This document shows positions 43,267 to 57,400 of a stretch of 64,000 bases of DNA, piece by piece; the stretch's first letter is position 1; every line of letters starts with the position of its first letter. This DNA is from Enoplolaimus lenunculus (taxonomy: Eukaryota; Nematoda; Enoplea; Enoplida; Thoracostomopsidae): positions 124,001 to 188,000 of the forward strand of contig JASANG010001452.1 of assembly GCA_030248215.1 (NCBI GenBank), written 5' to 3'. The position numbers and the translations under genes are program-made. Under the pieces are notes generated by a model. That model searched no databases. It had not been told where the DNA came from and saw nothing but the letters and a program-made list of their open reading frames with translations.

Positions 43267-46200
43267 TTTTGACAGTTATAGGTTGATTGGAAAAATAAGC
43301 TGTTTTGTAGCTAAAATTTATTAATGATATACAGCTGAGTTTAAATTACGCTTAAAAATAAGGTAACATAAACAAATGGTTAAAACAATAAACATTGTTT
43401 ATCTCCCTTTGTTAAAACGATATGCTTCCGCTTCGCTCCATATTTATTATGAAATTGTGAGACGAACTTTGGACACACCTGCTTTCTAACTGCGTCATCT
43501 GTCTGGGGCAGCTAAGCGAATGCCATGCACGCCGTTGCCCTTTGCGGAGCCCTACACTTACTATATCTGTTGAGCCAGCAATCAAAATTCTATAAGATTA
43601 GTCTCAAATAAAGCAACATTTCAGAAAACTAAATTGAAATTACATTTGTCTGAGCAACCTTTGCTTAAATACACATGTTTTCTTGCATCAAATATGATTT
43701 TGAAATAGTTCATCAAACAATAACACTTGAGCGACCAAAGACTTATTAATCGACTAAAAATTGCACAGTCACATTTTGTAGCAACATTCGAGCCAAAAAA
43801 CTTTAGGTTCAGCAAAATTTATTCAGCACTGAACTTACAAACACTCAAAACAACGATCATTGCTACAACTAATTTTGGACGCTTGGGTTTTTGCACTAAA
43901 CTCACTAGTAATGCAGAATTTTCGAGAAACGCTTGTAAAAACATTACGATCAAAATTGACACAAATTTATTAAAAAAATGTAAAAATATTAATTCTTTGC
44001 ACAATAATTACTTAGCTAACGCATTTTATTTCAGATTTCAATTCAACCGCTATGCTCTGTTAAAGAATTTAGAGCAACGCTTTTATTAAAAGTCGCCTCT
44101 TTGTCTACCGATTACAAAAACTTTTCAGTGTTCAAATACCAAAGTCAGTCTCAGCCACTGCCTTAAGTGGATCATTAAAGTAGTCAAATGTTCAAAAACT
44201 ATCAGCATTGCTGTGTAATTTTAGATGTTAAAACAATGTTTAGGTTCGAGCTACAAAATCTCAAAGAATATTAAACCTCATTGGCTTGGAAATCTAGAGC
44301 ATAAATTCTGCCAACGCGGGGCACAAAATTTTGCGTTTTTGTGACAAAATAATTATTCAAACTTTAGAAAGACAATAGAATAATATGTTGCAAGCAAGCG
44401 AATTAGAAAATTGTTTCGGATTATAAACTCAGATGCATCTATGCGCTGGGGAGGTTACGGTCAGAGAGAATTAAAATTCCTGAAGAAATAAACCAAATTC
44501 AGCACGTTCGTTGGCCTTTCAATTAGATTTCAGCCCTGCAGCAGTCAAAAGTAAATTAATCACTAGCAACGGTCGGTCGCAAAAATCTTATGCCTACAAA
44601 ACTGAAATACTCCGTGTTCTCCCCCCTGTTTAGTGATGATATGTTTGAAAACACTTTGCATCCAGTTTGTATGACACAACGGTGGTAAAATATTTTCGGA
44701 TTCTGGTCGCTGGTACCTGTAAATAGTGCCTTAAAGTTTATCTTTAGTTTGAGAAATCAGTTGTAAACCTACTGCAACGATAGAGAACATTCTGTAGTCT
44801 TTTTGATTGTTAGTTTATAAGACACACTATAATAGGGATCAAATAGTGTTTTCCTAAAACACAAACCCTGATCACTAGACCACGTTGCCCGCCTATTCAA
44901 TTGATTTTCAACTTAACTGGCAATTGTTTGCTGCTACGTTATTGAACCGATTGAAACGAAACTAAACCAGGAATTTGAAAACTGTCTGATTTTGTATCGA
45001 TCCGAATAGTAAAAATATCTGTCGCTACGTAAAATATATATAATTTTAAATATAGATTGATCAAATTCGTCTGGTTCAAAATAACCGGTCAACAAGGTTA
45101 ACTTTTTTAAAAAACAAATGGTTTTTAAAACGTGCCGGAACACTAATACCGGATACGGACAAATATCAAAATTTCAAAGCGCAAACGGAAACCAAAAATG
45201 CAAAGATTTAAATGTTTTATTTTTTGACAGCATAACCAAAGTAAGCAACATATTCGCTCAGATAATTTGAAAATCGACATAAAAATGTCGGATGCACTTG
45301 AAATTTTAATAGGAATGTATTTTATTGATTTTCTTTCAATTCAAACAATTGCAGCGTATTGAAAACTATAAATAGACTAAGTGATTTACAAATATCTATC
45401 AGCATAGAAACAAAAGTCCTGTTGTTTCCAAATACTGGAGTCTGAAGCGGTCAACGATGTTTACCGGAAACTGGGACGGATATAACTTGATGCCCGGCAA
45501 ATTGCCGAAGCCGTAACACAAATTCCAGTTGCACTCTGTTTATATCGGTGTACAGTTCAGGTTTGCGTCGCTTTTACCAGAATGCTTCCAATGTATTTTA
45601 AGCTTGTAAAAGCCCACTATCGGAGATAATATAATCTCAAATGTGTTGCGCATGTCCGTGGTCACTGATAAACTTCTAAAGTTGAAAACATATGGCCGCA
45701 CAAAACCAATTATATATTTTGGAAAATTTCATAGCGTTCAATTGTGTAGTCGTTTGATCATGAACGTTCAGGAGAAAGTTGCGTATTCCAAACTTTATAA
45801 AGAAATGTTTTAACTCTGTCAAAATCCACGCGATGTGCCATAGTCGTTATAAAAGTATATGGATTAACAGTCGCAGCAGATGATTCAAAAATGAGGAAAC
45901 CCCGTTTACGAAATGTGCTGTGGCGCAATATATAATGGTAGAAGAAACGTTGCAAAACGAAACGAACGAGAATCCAAATAGAAATTTATTATAAATTCCG
46001 GCTACCGTACTATTTTTCTATTAATTATCCGCTTCCATGTTATGCAAAATTTTTGACTTGAAAAATGAGAGGGGCCGCCGCCCCATAACCCCCACGGCTG
46101 CGCGCTACTATGCGGTTAGCAGTACGCTTGCTTTATGTAAACGTCACGCCTCATACACGTCTGCGTCACAGGCTGAATTTTACAGTTTTTACTCTGCCAT

Positions 46201-48126
46201 TTCAGCTGCTTTTCAAATTCTGTAGAGAATCTGTCGTGTGATTCTATATTTTTTACGGCGTCGCTTATTCAACAACTATTTTTGTCAATGTTTGCTGACA
46301 ACACAGATTGAAAACGAGTTTGTGTGAACAGAAGTTTATCGAGAATGGCAGGGGAGGGTCGGTGGTCCGCCCTCAATCCAATCCTGGTTGTCAGGTTGAT
46401 GCTCGATTACTGAATAACCGCTAGTAATCTGCCAATTCTACTGCAACAGTGCCAATACTTTGTTCGTTTGCTTTCTGTGTTGACTCCCATCGGGTCTGCA
46501 ATTTGTCGATACTCCATTTGGCGTGAAACACGATTTTTACTTTTCTTGGATTTAAACTCAAGACTTTAATTCAGTCGTGAAACGTTTACAACGGAAATAC
46601 TGCTGTACCTACCCAAAGCAAACGTTTTCGTTGACAAAATTTAGAACACACACATTTCTTAGTGGTATTTTAATACTTGAAGTTGTTCAATGGATATGTT
46701 AAAATACACATTGCTTTGTTGTAGTTAATATCAAGCAGGGCTGCAGCTATGCGAGCGGACAAGTGACCGGGGTGTTATTCCTTTATAGAAGTGTATAGCT
46801 CATGGAGAGCAGAGTTGTTCTGCCGTATTTCCAGCGGAGAGAAGAAAACGCAATCGACCTTGCGTCTCGTTCCGAAAAATCATTTATTTTCGCTGAATTA
46901 AAAATTTTTATCAAATACCTCAGTAGCATTTGCGTGAAACGATTTGATTTGGAAATTTATTGTATATTTGAGCTTTTTATGACAATTAATAATCATTTCA
47001 GCCAGAGCCATATCTAAATTTTGGTTCTTGATCAAACTTATGGTTTAATAGTTAAATAACTGTTTTAGTGCCTGCCCAATTGTTGAAAATTTGACATCAT
47101 CCAACAATTCTCAATGAGCGCAGGCTGAATAGTGTGTAAATTTCAAAATCTTTTAACTAATTGTTTAGCTTCAGGGGCGACATTTTAGGGCATCAAGCAG
47201 CTAGTGTTTAAAATTATATACAAAGTTGGGTGTGCAGTGCCAGAGCAGACATAGGTCGGGGGCACCCTCCAAACACCAGTGTGAGGTTTCGAAACTCGCG
47301 AGCGAAACAAGCGAGAAACCAGACGCGTTTTAAAACTTCAGCAGTTTTTGTTTCAACCGGTTAGCGTGAAGGCCGCTATAGGCGTGGGGGCACACAAATG
47401 GGGGTATGGGGTGGCTGCTACGGCCCTCTGAGTCTGAAATGTTCAAGGAAGGTTATGAAAAGCTCAAATATGCAAAAATTATCTTAATCGGACCATTTTT
47501 GACAAATACTGGCTAGGACATTAACTTTAACATAAATGACACTTGGCTAAGTTTCAAAAACTTGACTAAGTCTGAGACCGTTTCTCGAATTTGTTCAACG
47601 CCTGTCAAACATTTTAACCAGTTAGTGGGAGGTTCGAAATTTAGCACAATTTATTGCATTTCATTTGTCGTTCTTGAGTGTTTGTTTTAACGTCCCATAA
47701 TTCTGAACTTCGTCAGTTTGAAAATGTATCCCTATCTTTTGACGTGTGGTATTTCTGTTTGAAAATACGGGCCCTGATTTTTACCTTTATACATACACAT
47801 TGCGATTAAGCTTGAATTTTGCAACTTTTATTTCACAATTTTTGAGTACGCGTCTAGTCTTTAATACGATCAGTTAAAATCGAGTCCTTTTGAAAGTAAT
47901 GCTGACCAGACTGGGTGGAACAAATTTATCGAAATATTTGACCTATGCAAGGTTAAGTTTTTTTTGTGATTCAGAAATCAATTTAAAATTTAAAAGTAAG
48001 CTTACTATAAAGTCTATACAGCCTAGTCTTTACCATTACGCGTCTCAGGGCAGATCCAGCAATTTTCAATTTCTAGAATAGTTTTTCTGTTGTGAAATTC
48101 TATAAATTCACTAAAAATTGCATATA

Positions 48127-48399
48127 CTGGCTGAATTTCTGAAACCCTACTTAAGTATTACTTGGTACTTTAAGTACGTGCTAAGTAATTTTATTTAGCC
48201 ATTTTGTTGTTTTAAACGCGTACTTAAGTTAAGTAAATACCTAAGCCACTGACTAAATCTGAAAGATTACAAACTAACCGTTCAGGTATGCAAACCTTGG
48301 TTCAACTGAAATTGTAGACTCGTGGTGCCTACTAAATATAAATCAAAACTATTACTTTTATAGTTTAAGAAAATACTTAAGATTTTAGAAACCCAGCCA
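48127..48399. mobile_element. MITE with GGCTG..TTTCTGAAACCC ends, copy 1
   Basis: Left end CTGGCTGAATTTCTGAAACCC then TACTTAAGTATTACTTGG; right end AAATACTTAAGATTTTAGAA then ACCCAGCCA. Interior shares GTAGACTC and TTAAGTACGTGCTAAG with 63472-63738. Loose ends of the same family at 19.7-19.85 kb. Confidence 0.65.
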
Positions 48400-49190
48400 T
48401 TGTCTATTTAAGTTATTGTGAATCTTCAGTTTTTCTTAGTCGTAGAAGAATAACTGAAAACCAGCGTAAATTACGTAGATATTTGCATAAGTACGCTTAA
48501 TACTGTTGTGTAGTGTTTTAACCAAAATCTCATGAAGTTGTTCATGAGCAACTTGGTGTAACATTTCTCTCTTGACGCGTTGATTGAAGATTTGATTGTT
48601 ATGATGTAAGTATATATGATCACTCTAAACAAGAATAAGGCAAATTTGGATTATATTTCCGATATTTAAAAAAATCATAAGGTTAAACTTCAACAAACGT
48701 TTTGATACTTCAAAATTTACTATTAGTTTACGCCGAATATGTCAATTGCGGCATAGTTTCCAACTAATCTACTAGAAAACACATAGCGAGCTTCAGAACA
48801 TTATTTACCATCGCAAAATTCTTAGCTCCACAGGACTTGTAGGAGTTTGACATTTGTTGTTGCTCTACATTGTCGACTGTATTGTGTACATTTTTAACCT
48901 GTGATCACTTCACAACAACGTGAAATAGTACCTTTTTCACTGAGTTTGTTTTTAGTGTTTTTTAATTTGAGAATCAGCTGAAAAAGTAGTTTTGCTACAA
49001 AACACTTGTAGGATTTAAATTGCGACATTGCACAGCTTCACAGATGTTTGCATAAAACTTGCACTTTTATACAAGTTCAACATTATATAGGTGCAGTCTG
49101 AGACAGCCAGGCCGGTGGAAATTATAAGTGGTCTGACCTCTCATTGCTATAGAGAACGATTGTCAGCTTTACAGAGACATAGGCAATGTA

Positions 49191-49300
49191 CGGGCCCGTG
49201 GCCAAGAAAATTTTAAGCCTTGCATGTAATCATTGCAAACCCTTATATGCCTCTCGTGAAAAATTTTAACTACCGCTTGCAATGTAGCTGGCTACTGGTC
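49191..49300. repeat. CCCGTAGCCA repeat, copy 2 (diverged)
   Basis: Starts CGGGCCCGTGGCCAAG and keeps TGCATGTAATCATTGCAAACC, TGCCTCTCGTGAAAAATTTT and a GTAGCTGGCTACTGG end. Confidence 0.55.
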
Positions 49301-50789
49301 TTGAAATATATTTTCCATATCAGTCATGTAAAATTGTTCATCTGACGCTTACCATGTGTTTATTATTAAAATAGCTAAGTACGGCTCGAATCTAACACGA
49401 GTCCGAAAATTTTTTTGCACATTCAGCACAATTTGAAATCTTAAATGATTAAAATAACATACCTCGAATCTGTTAAGCCTGCAATTTTTGCAAATTATAT
49501 ATAATGAACTATAAAAATACTCAAAATTTTCACTGGCTTACAATCGCCATTTATTCATTCTTTTCAGCTTGAATGTTCTGCACAATATTTATTGTTAAGT
49601 AAAAATTATATTAATTAGGGCTATTTTTAGCGCATTTTTAGTATTTAAAAAATAGTCGAGTTTGAGAATCAGTAAAGGCAGCTTCGTGGTGCGTGATTAC
49701 CAGCTAAAACTGCCAAAAATATATATTTATTACTAAAACAATGAAAAACAATTGGTTTCCAAAACAAAAGTTTGATAATCAAAACGAAAACGTTTGCGTG
49801 AGATTAGAGTTAATTCAGTTTAATTATATGTAATTTTTTGCGATAAAAGTACAACCGTGAAAATCTTACGATTATTGAATTTAAATTTTTCTTTGAATAT
49901 TTTAAAATCTGATCTATTTGTAAGTATAATAAATAAAACAATTTTGTGTTGTGTTTAGCTGTAAGCTATGATCACACGCTTCGTTTCAACATTATCTATC
50001 GGGTGATGTTGAAAAAGGTTGAATTTTAGTTGCGTGTATTCTCAAATGTGTGTTGCAGTAAACAACAGTGGTAACCATTGTTTGAAACAACAGACCTACA
50101 GTAAATAGGAATCTTGAATTTTGGCAATTATATTTAAAATTGTTCGTTTAAAATTACCAAGCACAATTTAAGCATTGGAGTTTCAGTTTAGTAGGCTTTC
50201 GAATGGTTCGATAACTATTTCATTTCGGTGGTACGTGGTACACACGCAATTGATTGTTCTGGTTTTTAGTCAGCGTGTACTAGTCAAAAAAGAATTACTA
50301 AGTTTTGAGGTCCTTCTAGTGATTAGCGGTTTACCGATATTTCTCTTTCTCAATGAACACTTAACGTTCTGTTTGAATTGTATAAAATTAAACGTCTTCG
50401 ATAATTTAAGAATTAAGTCTGAAAATTAAGAAATGTTTTTCAAAATGTAGACAAGTCAGGCAATATTCGGATAGTCGGTAACGAAAGCAATGAATAAATT
50501 TTTTTTTATCTGAACGTGCTGAAATCCTGACTGCGCGTCTGTTACAGAAATAACGCAACAAGGCGAACATTTTCGAAACAAAATTTTTAACCAAAGAACA
50601 TGTGTTTATTTTTCGCATTAAATTCCACTAACACATAATGAACCAGAAAATAAATTAGGCTAACGCTAAAGATTAGGCTTGTAGGAATAGTGTAGACGGT
50701 TTGAATATTGTCAAATTTATAGCTTAAGTGCCAGCAGGAAACTAAAATTGTTTAAAACTTAGTAGTAAATTTTAGATAAAGCGAGATGT

Positions 50790-50858
50790 ATCATTTTTGT
50801 GTTTTCGTTTTAGATTTATTACTACTGCGTAAAATTGTTCGCAAACACTGAGGCTATT
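50790..50858 (+). promoter_or_regulatory. Leader acceptor site of gene B
   Basis: A strong 3' splice signal (TTTTTGTGTTTTCGTTTTAG, AG at 50812-50813) lies 45 nt before the ATG. It implies either a 5'-UTR intron or, if the organism is a nematode, a spliced-leader trans-splice site. No equally good site was seen before gene A. Confidence 0.5.
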
Positions 50859-50931
50859 ATGGCTGCGTTCTTCCATGTTGTACTTATCGGTTTCATTTCT
50901 GCACTGGAATTGGTGAGATCAGAACTTGAAT
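50859..50931 (+). CDS. Gene B exon 1 (signal peptide)
   Basis: 73 nt, ATG to donor GAAT/GTAAGC, phase 1. A competing donor TTG/GTGAGA at 50912 would be out of phase with exon 2. Confidence 0.88.
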
Positions 50932-51427
50932 GTAAGCGATTGTTAACTATATACTGTTCTGTTTACTGAAACCAAAATCGTTTGAGAATCTGTCTTCCAC
51001 CCTGCTGAAAGTTGCCAGGTGCACGCATGATATTATGGATTTTGCCTAGAGAGTGGTGACCCCCTAAACAAATATGTATGCTGACATAAGCTATTGTCAA
51101 TAGCTTGGGCATGGGGCCCCTCCCTAATCGGTTGAAACAAAAACCGCTTAAGTTTTAAAATGCGTCTGGCTTCTCGCTCGCTTCGCTCGCGAGTTTGAGA
51201 CCCCCACCCTGGAATTTGGAGGGAGCCCCCACCCCTGCCAGCTCATCTAGTATTCTGCGCGGCATGAGCTCCACCCCTCCGCAACGGTAGCAAAATTTTC
51301 ATGAAGACCACTATATGGTGCAGCATTAAATTAAAGTTGTAATCTAGTATCTAATAATCTTTCAGTCAATGGTATTGCAATGCAGCACGGCAATAATAAT
51401 AACAACAACGACAACAACGACAACACG

Positions 51428-51459
<32 letters not shown>

Positions 51460-54400
51460 CGAAGAATCTTCTCGGTCAGGAGCAGCATTCAACCGCGAAC
51501 GTCATCCTCTCCCTCAAATGCATTTTCGAACGACAGAATCACATATTGCTCCTAGTAAATTTCAACTAGAATCATTGCCAGTTCAACGAAACATCATCCA
51601 ATCAAAACAGCGAATTCGCGATTTAAGTGAAAATAAGTTGAAGTCTTCTGAATTGACGTCAAAATTGATTAAAAACGCTGCGTTTGAAGGAGACATTTGT
51701 AATATTCATAAATTTCCTGTTCCTGGAGACGAACCTCATTTGTTTTATTTGTGCCTTCAGCCGACTGAAGATAAAGCCAATTGGCCATGGTAAGTTTAAG
51801 GTGAAGTGGGCAGCGCAATGAAATTACTTGAATTACATGTGCCTTCAGCCGACTGAAGATAAAGCCAATTGGCCATGGTAAGTTTAAGGTGAAGTGGGCA
51901 GCGCAATGAAATTACTTGAATTACATAGCTTTAATTAGGTTCCATAAATGTCAATTACTAGTGTTAGGAATGTAAACAGAAACAGAAACAATGAGTGGGC
52001 AGCGTACTGAAGTTACCTGAATTGCATACCATGAATTACTGTTCCATAAATGTTAATTTCTAGTTTTAGAAATGTAAACAAAAACACAAACATTGAAAAG
52101 TTTGTCCCCATACAGATAGATTCAATGATTGCATACTTCAATTGTGTGTGGTAAAAGTTACCAAGTTAGCCGTGGTGTCATAATAAACTCACCGCACGGT
52201 GCCCTTGAACACATAATGCGTGGTTTACATTAATTTGTGTACGCGATGTGGAAATTCTACGCTTGCTTATTGATATTTTTCGTAAGTTTTCAAACGACAG
52301 GTTCCTATTTTCAGAAGTACATGCAGTTGTTGTTTAAAACTTATTTTAACAAACCCCTAGTAACTATTAAAGTTTTATTATATTTTAATTTTTAATGTAC
52401 AAATACTATTGCCAACGTTTAGGATGACAATATAACATATTTGAACAAATCATAATGTCGTCGCATGAAATATTTTTAGCAAAATTTAGCATTGGTTTAA
52501 AAACTCTTGAGTATTCATTTCATGACGGAAAAAGATTTAGTTTTCGCCTGATCAATTGTTTTAATTAGATGCACATCGAGAATTTTATTCAAACTATTTT
52601 TACATACGCTGCACAATGTATAGTTTCGGGTTACCCCCCCCCCCCCCCGCAAAAACTCCGCCACCCATCATGTCGACTTCATTAATAAAATTAGCCGAGG
52701 CTTGGACTTAGCAATACGACAATACGTCGAGTACTTTTTAGTTGTCATGTTTAACGTTTAATTTGATAGCATGCAAAAATCTCCATCCCATACTAACGTT
52801 TATAATTTTCCAAAGCCTAAACGTAGGTTTACGGTGCGACTTGAGAAAAACCGCGCCTATGTCTAAGCCTAAGCCTCAGCCTAAACGAGTTTATACTCTG
52901 AAATCCAAATCCAAATTAATTTATGTCATTGTTTTCCGTAATTATTTTAATTTTTAGGGCAGATATTGGCGTTTGGACAAAAATGAAATGTAAACCAGGT
53001 CGATGGTTTTCACCGGAACATCGATTGTGTCGGTCAGCAAAAGCTGTTCGACGTCAACAACGAAGCTTTTGTGCCACGTGGCCTAATTATTGTGCTCCAA
53101 CGGTAAATTAATAATTCCGGTATTAACCGTATTTTCAAATGTGTAATATCACGTGTAAAACCCTGTCGCAAAGCGTCCTGACAATTGACGTTTGCCTTTT
53201 GCTATGTTTTCAAAATTTTCAAATGACACTATAACTATCTATTATAAAACCACAAGCAGTAGCCGTTGGACAATGATTTCAACAAAATTATTTATCAAAA
53301 AAATGCTATTTTGAAATTAGTAGAGAACAGCCACTATTAAAAATCAATGTTTTACTAGAAAACAAAATCATAAGCAATCGAACTTATAACAGCTGACGTT
53401 GCTGTTTTGAATGCCTATGTATAGATTTGGAGGATTAGGCTTTAGGTTAATAGGTATACTTATCTTTTACGCTTAGACTTAGGTCTGGCTTTGCTTTAAC
53501 TGTTAATACGGCTCTGATCTATACATTAACCAGTTTACATATAGACGGTTACTAAAATTTTGATATTAAAATGTATTAATTACAACTACAATGTTAAGGT
53601 TGTTCACAAAATTATTCCATGTTCATAACAAAGACAGCTACTTAAATTTCAAATTTCAGGAAACGACGATAAAGCAAACATAGTCAAAGTTTGCTTTACG
53701 TGTTAGGGTAAAAATAGCAGTAAACTTCCTAGACTCGCAATGTTGTTAACGGATATAAACGGATTCTATCGTAATTGAAGCCTAAGTTTAAAATAGATTA
53801 ACTGTAATGTAAAGAACTACAAGCAAAAAGCTTTTTTGTACACATTATTGCAATTATTTTATGAACGTGCGTCTATTTTTAGGAACTCCAAGCTGCATTT
53901 ATTCCACCTTTTGGAGGAAAGGTATGTTTTATTTGAAAATCTTATCACTGATCAATGCTTTCGTTTTAGTTTACTACAAGATTGGTTAGAACTTCAAACT
54001 TTTTTAACTAAGCAGCTGGATGACCGCGAGCGAAACGGGTCTTACATATAAGCTAGAATATCCTTTAAACGGAAACAATGCCATACCGACGCGCAGTATG
54101 CCAATAAATCTAGCAAAAGCGGCAAGTTTTTGTGTAAATTATCATTCGCAGTGGAAAATTAGGAAATCTGAAATAGTTTCGCTATGAAACAACTGCCACG
54201 AAATACATTATAGCTGCAAACAGAAAATAGAAATTTAAAATTTACCAACGTCTTGTGTCAAAATTTGTTGGAAGCTGCAAATAAACTTGCGTTAAAGGGT
54301 ACCCGCAAACCTTTTGAGCAAAAATGTTTTATGAGCGATTTGGAACAAAAAATACTTGAATTTTTCTAAAAATTGACTACGTTCAAAATTTCTTGCGACG

Positions 54401-57400
54401 AACAGGATTTCAAAACTGTTAAGTTTCAGCAAAGCCATTTCGGCCGATTTCCGATCCCGATACCAGTGCAACTGCCGTCTTCATCATTTGGAAACAACAT
54501 TGTCCAGCCAGTTATCAGACCTCAACAGCCAGTTCCTGTTCCTATTCCGGTTCAACCTGGACAAAATAATTGTCCGACGCCCCCGTGCCAAGTAAATCAA
54601 AAGCTTGAGGGGATTAAAAATATTACCTTGTTCGCCTTCTACTCTATTCCGACCTCTTGCTTCTAGCCGCCCGTTACATACTGGTGTATTCTTATATCAC
54701 TATTTTATTCCGTCAGCTTTCACTTCTACAACCGTATTTTCAACTGTGTGTAGCTGTTGTTTGCAATCAAACTAATCGGCTTTAAAACAAGCGAACAGTT
54801 AAAGCCGTGAATCAGAATTCCACGCTGTTGATGATATTTATTCAGTAAAATAAATGAGTTAATTTTTTTGAAGCGCTCACAACTCGTTTCGTTCAAAAAT
54901 TGCATGGTTTACTACCAACTGTTCTACACATATTCGAGAATACGGACACTAACTGCCAATTTATTCTTCGTAACGCTATTTTTAATTGTCAAACATCATC
55001 ATTTAAACTGCCAATTTATTCTTCGTAACGCTATTTTTAATTGTCAAACATCATCATTTATTAACCGTCGTTGTTAACTTTGTAGAAATCGTTTGCCTAC
55101 AATCGTAAGGTGATTCTTGAATCAGGCTACAAACATAGCAGCGAAGACAATATGCCTCATCAAAACGCGCTTATTGTCGCTAAAAAGCAACCACAACAAC
55201 ATTCTCGGGCAAACGACAAATATACTGGGCCTAAAATTGTTCAAATATCTGAACACAACAAAGATCTGCCTTCTGTATTGACTGTCAACTCAAATGGACA
55301 GCCGTGTCGTGGCAAAAATTGTCATGTAAAATTACCAATTTAACCTTAACTTTGAATTTATTACAATGGCGTTTTAAAGTTTTGTAGTGACCCTCATTGC
55401 GGGAACTGTAATGTGGTCAGTGTTGTTTTTCAATTGATTTTGACAATTACGTGGATCATAGTAAAATTAAAGGCAGACTAAATTTGATTTACTAATTTAC
55501 AAAAACATTTATCCTAACAATTACGATATTTCAAAAGTTTAAGAATATATCAGAGCGTACCTATACTTGTATTCTCAAATGAGCGTAGATCCCATAGCCA
55601 GTTGAGTATATGACGGACTATTTCTTAATCCATTTTTTGAAAATTTACCATGCTTTTTCAACGAACGGTTTTTAAAACCGTCCGAAATTTCCCATAAAGA
55701 AGTAAGTGGAGTCGGCATTTCGTGTATTAGCATATATAATCGCTAACCGGTCATAGAAGGTATATAGCCATTTGAGAGTATTTTCAGCGATGTATTCGTA
55801 GCAGCATATATAGTCTTTGGTATATATTACTAACTACAGTCTATTTCAATAGCAAAATCCCTTATTCTTTACTTTTACGGGGCACACCCAAGCAGAGTAA
55901 ATAAATCTACTTTGACTATAAGGTGTTTTATGCGAAACTTTGTTGAATCTCCAAAAAGTTTTTCATACAAACTTTTGTTTTTAAGTACGGATAGTTGTAG
56001 AGTGTCTGGCATTTACAGCGCCGTTTGAACACTTATCTCGGCTTAAAACAAATTTGTAATTAAAGAAAACCTTTTTGGTTTAAAATTTGATAGTTCTGTC
56101 CCGTTTTTTACCGGAAATATAATGGTGCCCTCTGATCTACTCTATGATAACACGTATAAAACCTTGTTTGAGCATTTACATTGGGGCAACAGTTTATGGT
56201 TGAAACAATGTTCCGTTTGTGGTATTAATATTTCATTTCTAGTTTCGCACATTTGTGCATGAAACAGGATTTGATGATACGTTTGTTCTTCCCGGGACGA
56301 AACAAAGCGGTGTTGATTTTGAATTTGTGAAGAAAGTTTCTCAGCCGCCGCCACCGCCTCCTATTCACTCGTTGGATGTCGGCCTGGAAGTAAACCGAAT
56401 TCAAGTTACTCTTCTAAACTTTAAACTCGTTCTCGCATCGAGTATACTATTGCAATAACACCTACACGTATGTACATAACGAAATCACTACAAGACGTGA
56501 GAGAACTATATGGAGTTTAGTCTAATACTGCGTTAAACTCTGCATGTCACATAATACGCAACGCGCCCCATAATCATTCTATTACGTGTATCCGCTGTAC
56601 AAAATGTTCACCAGGTTCGAGCGTCGAGACCCCAGTTCAACTGCCAACGTGAAATTGAATTTCATATGAAATTAAAAAGATTTACGCCGTTTAAGAGTTA
56701 ATAATTATGCTGAAAAATGTCTGTCTTAACGCAATGCTGTGGTTTCTGAAACAATACTTTCCAGCTGCTTGCAACGTTAATGCTGTAAATAAATATGCTT
56801 AATTTGCAGCCGGAAGTTAACCGTAGCTTATAGCCACACCAGAATCGAACCAGTCATCGTTGGAACAACTTACTATTCGGGTCCGTAGCCCTGGAGGGGG
56901 CAAGGGGCTCAGCTCCCCTTGAAAAATTTTCGGTCACCCTTACCCTTGTATGCTCCTGAAAGTGCTGACTATGTGCCTGTTACTACTGTGGTATATGTGC
57001 ATGTGTATGGAACATTCTTAGCATCACGTACATTTTCTCTTGGCAAAGACACTTTTTGTAGAATTTAAAAATTTAACTAATTTTAGAATACTCTCGATCA
57101 CAGTTTTGGAAGCGGCGGCGGTTTCGAAGATTATTTTGTCATTCCACACAGCGGTGGAGGCCCTCATTTTGGCGGACTTGGTCCGGCCTTAACTGTTGGA
57201 CCACAACTGCCACCGGTATGTATATAATTGCAACAATCGGAGAACACAAAGTTCAACAGTTTGGTTGCAGTATTTAAATTTAAAAACTTTTATCATTTTT
57301 GTTCAGAACTTTGCTTTCAAAGAGATTGGCACCCAAGTTTTTCGAAAGAGAACTTTTCAATCAGACCCCAGGCCGTAGTGTAAATAATGGAAAAACAAAC

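Larger units (their letters stand above)
43208..50813. other. Intergenic region between divergent genes A and B
   Basis: About 7.6 kb with no gene I can support. A 120-codon plus ORF (43727-44089; Asn/Lys/Phe-rich, non-ATG start) and a 62-codon one at 46037-46225 have no splice or domain support. Repeat pieces: ACGGATATC-type fragment (about 44940-45200), GCGAGCGAAACAAGCGAG family (about 47280-47360), CCAGCC-ended MITE (48127-48399), CCCGTAGCCA copy (49191-49300). Shared regulatory sequence for both genes would be expected here, but I see no specific site. Confidence 0.5.

Noticed and set aside
43727-44089. 120-codon plus-strand ORF between genes A and B
   Set aside because: Non-ATG start, AT-driven composition, no splice or domain evidence.
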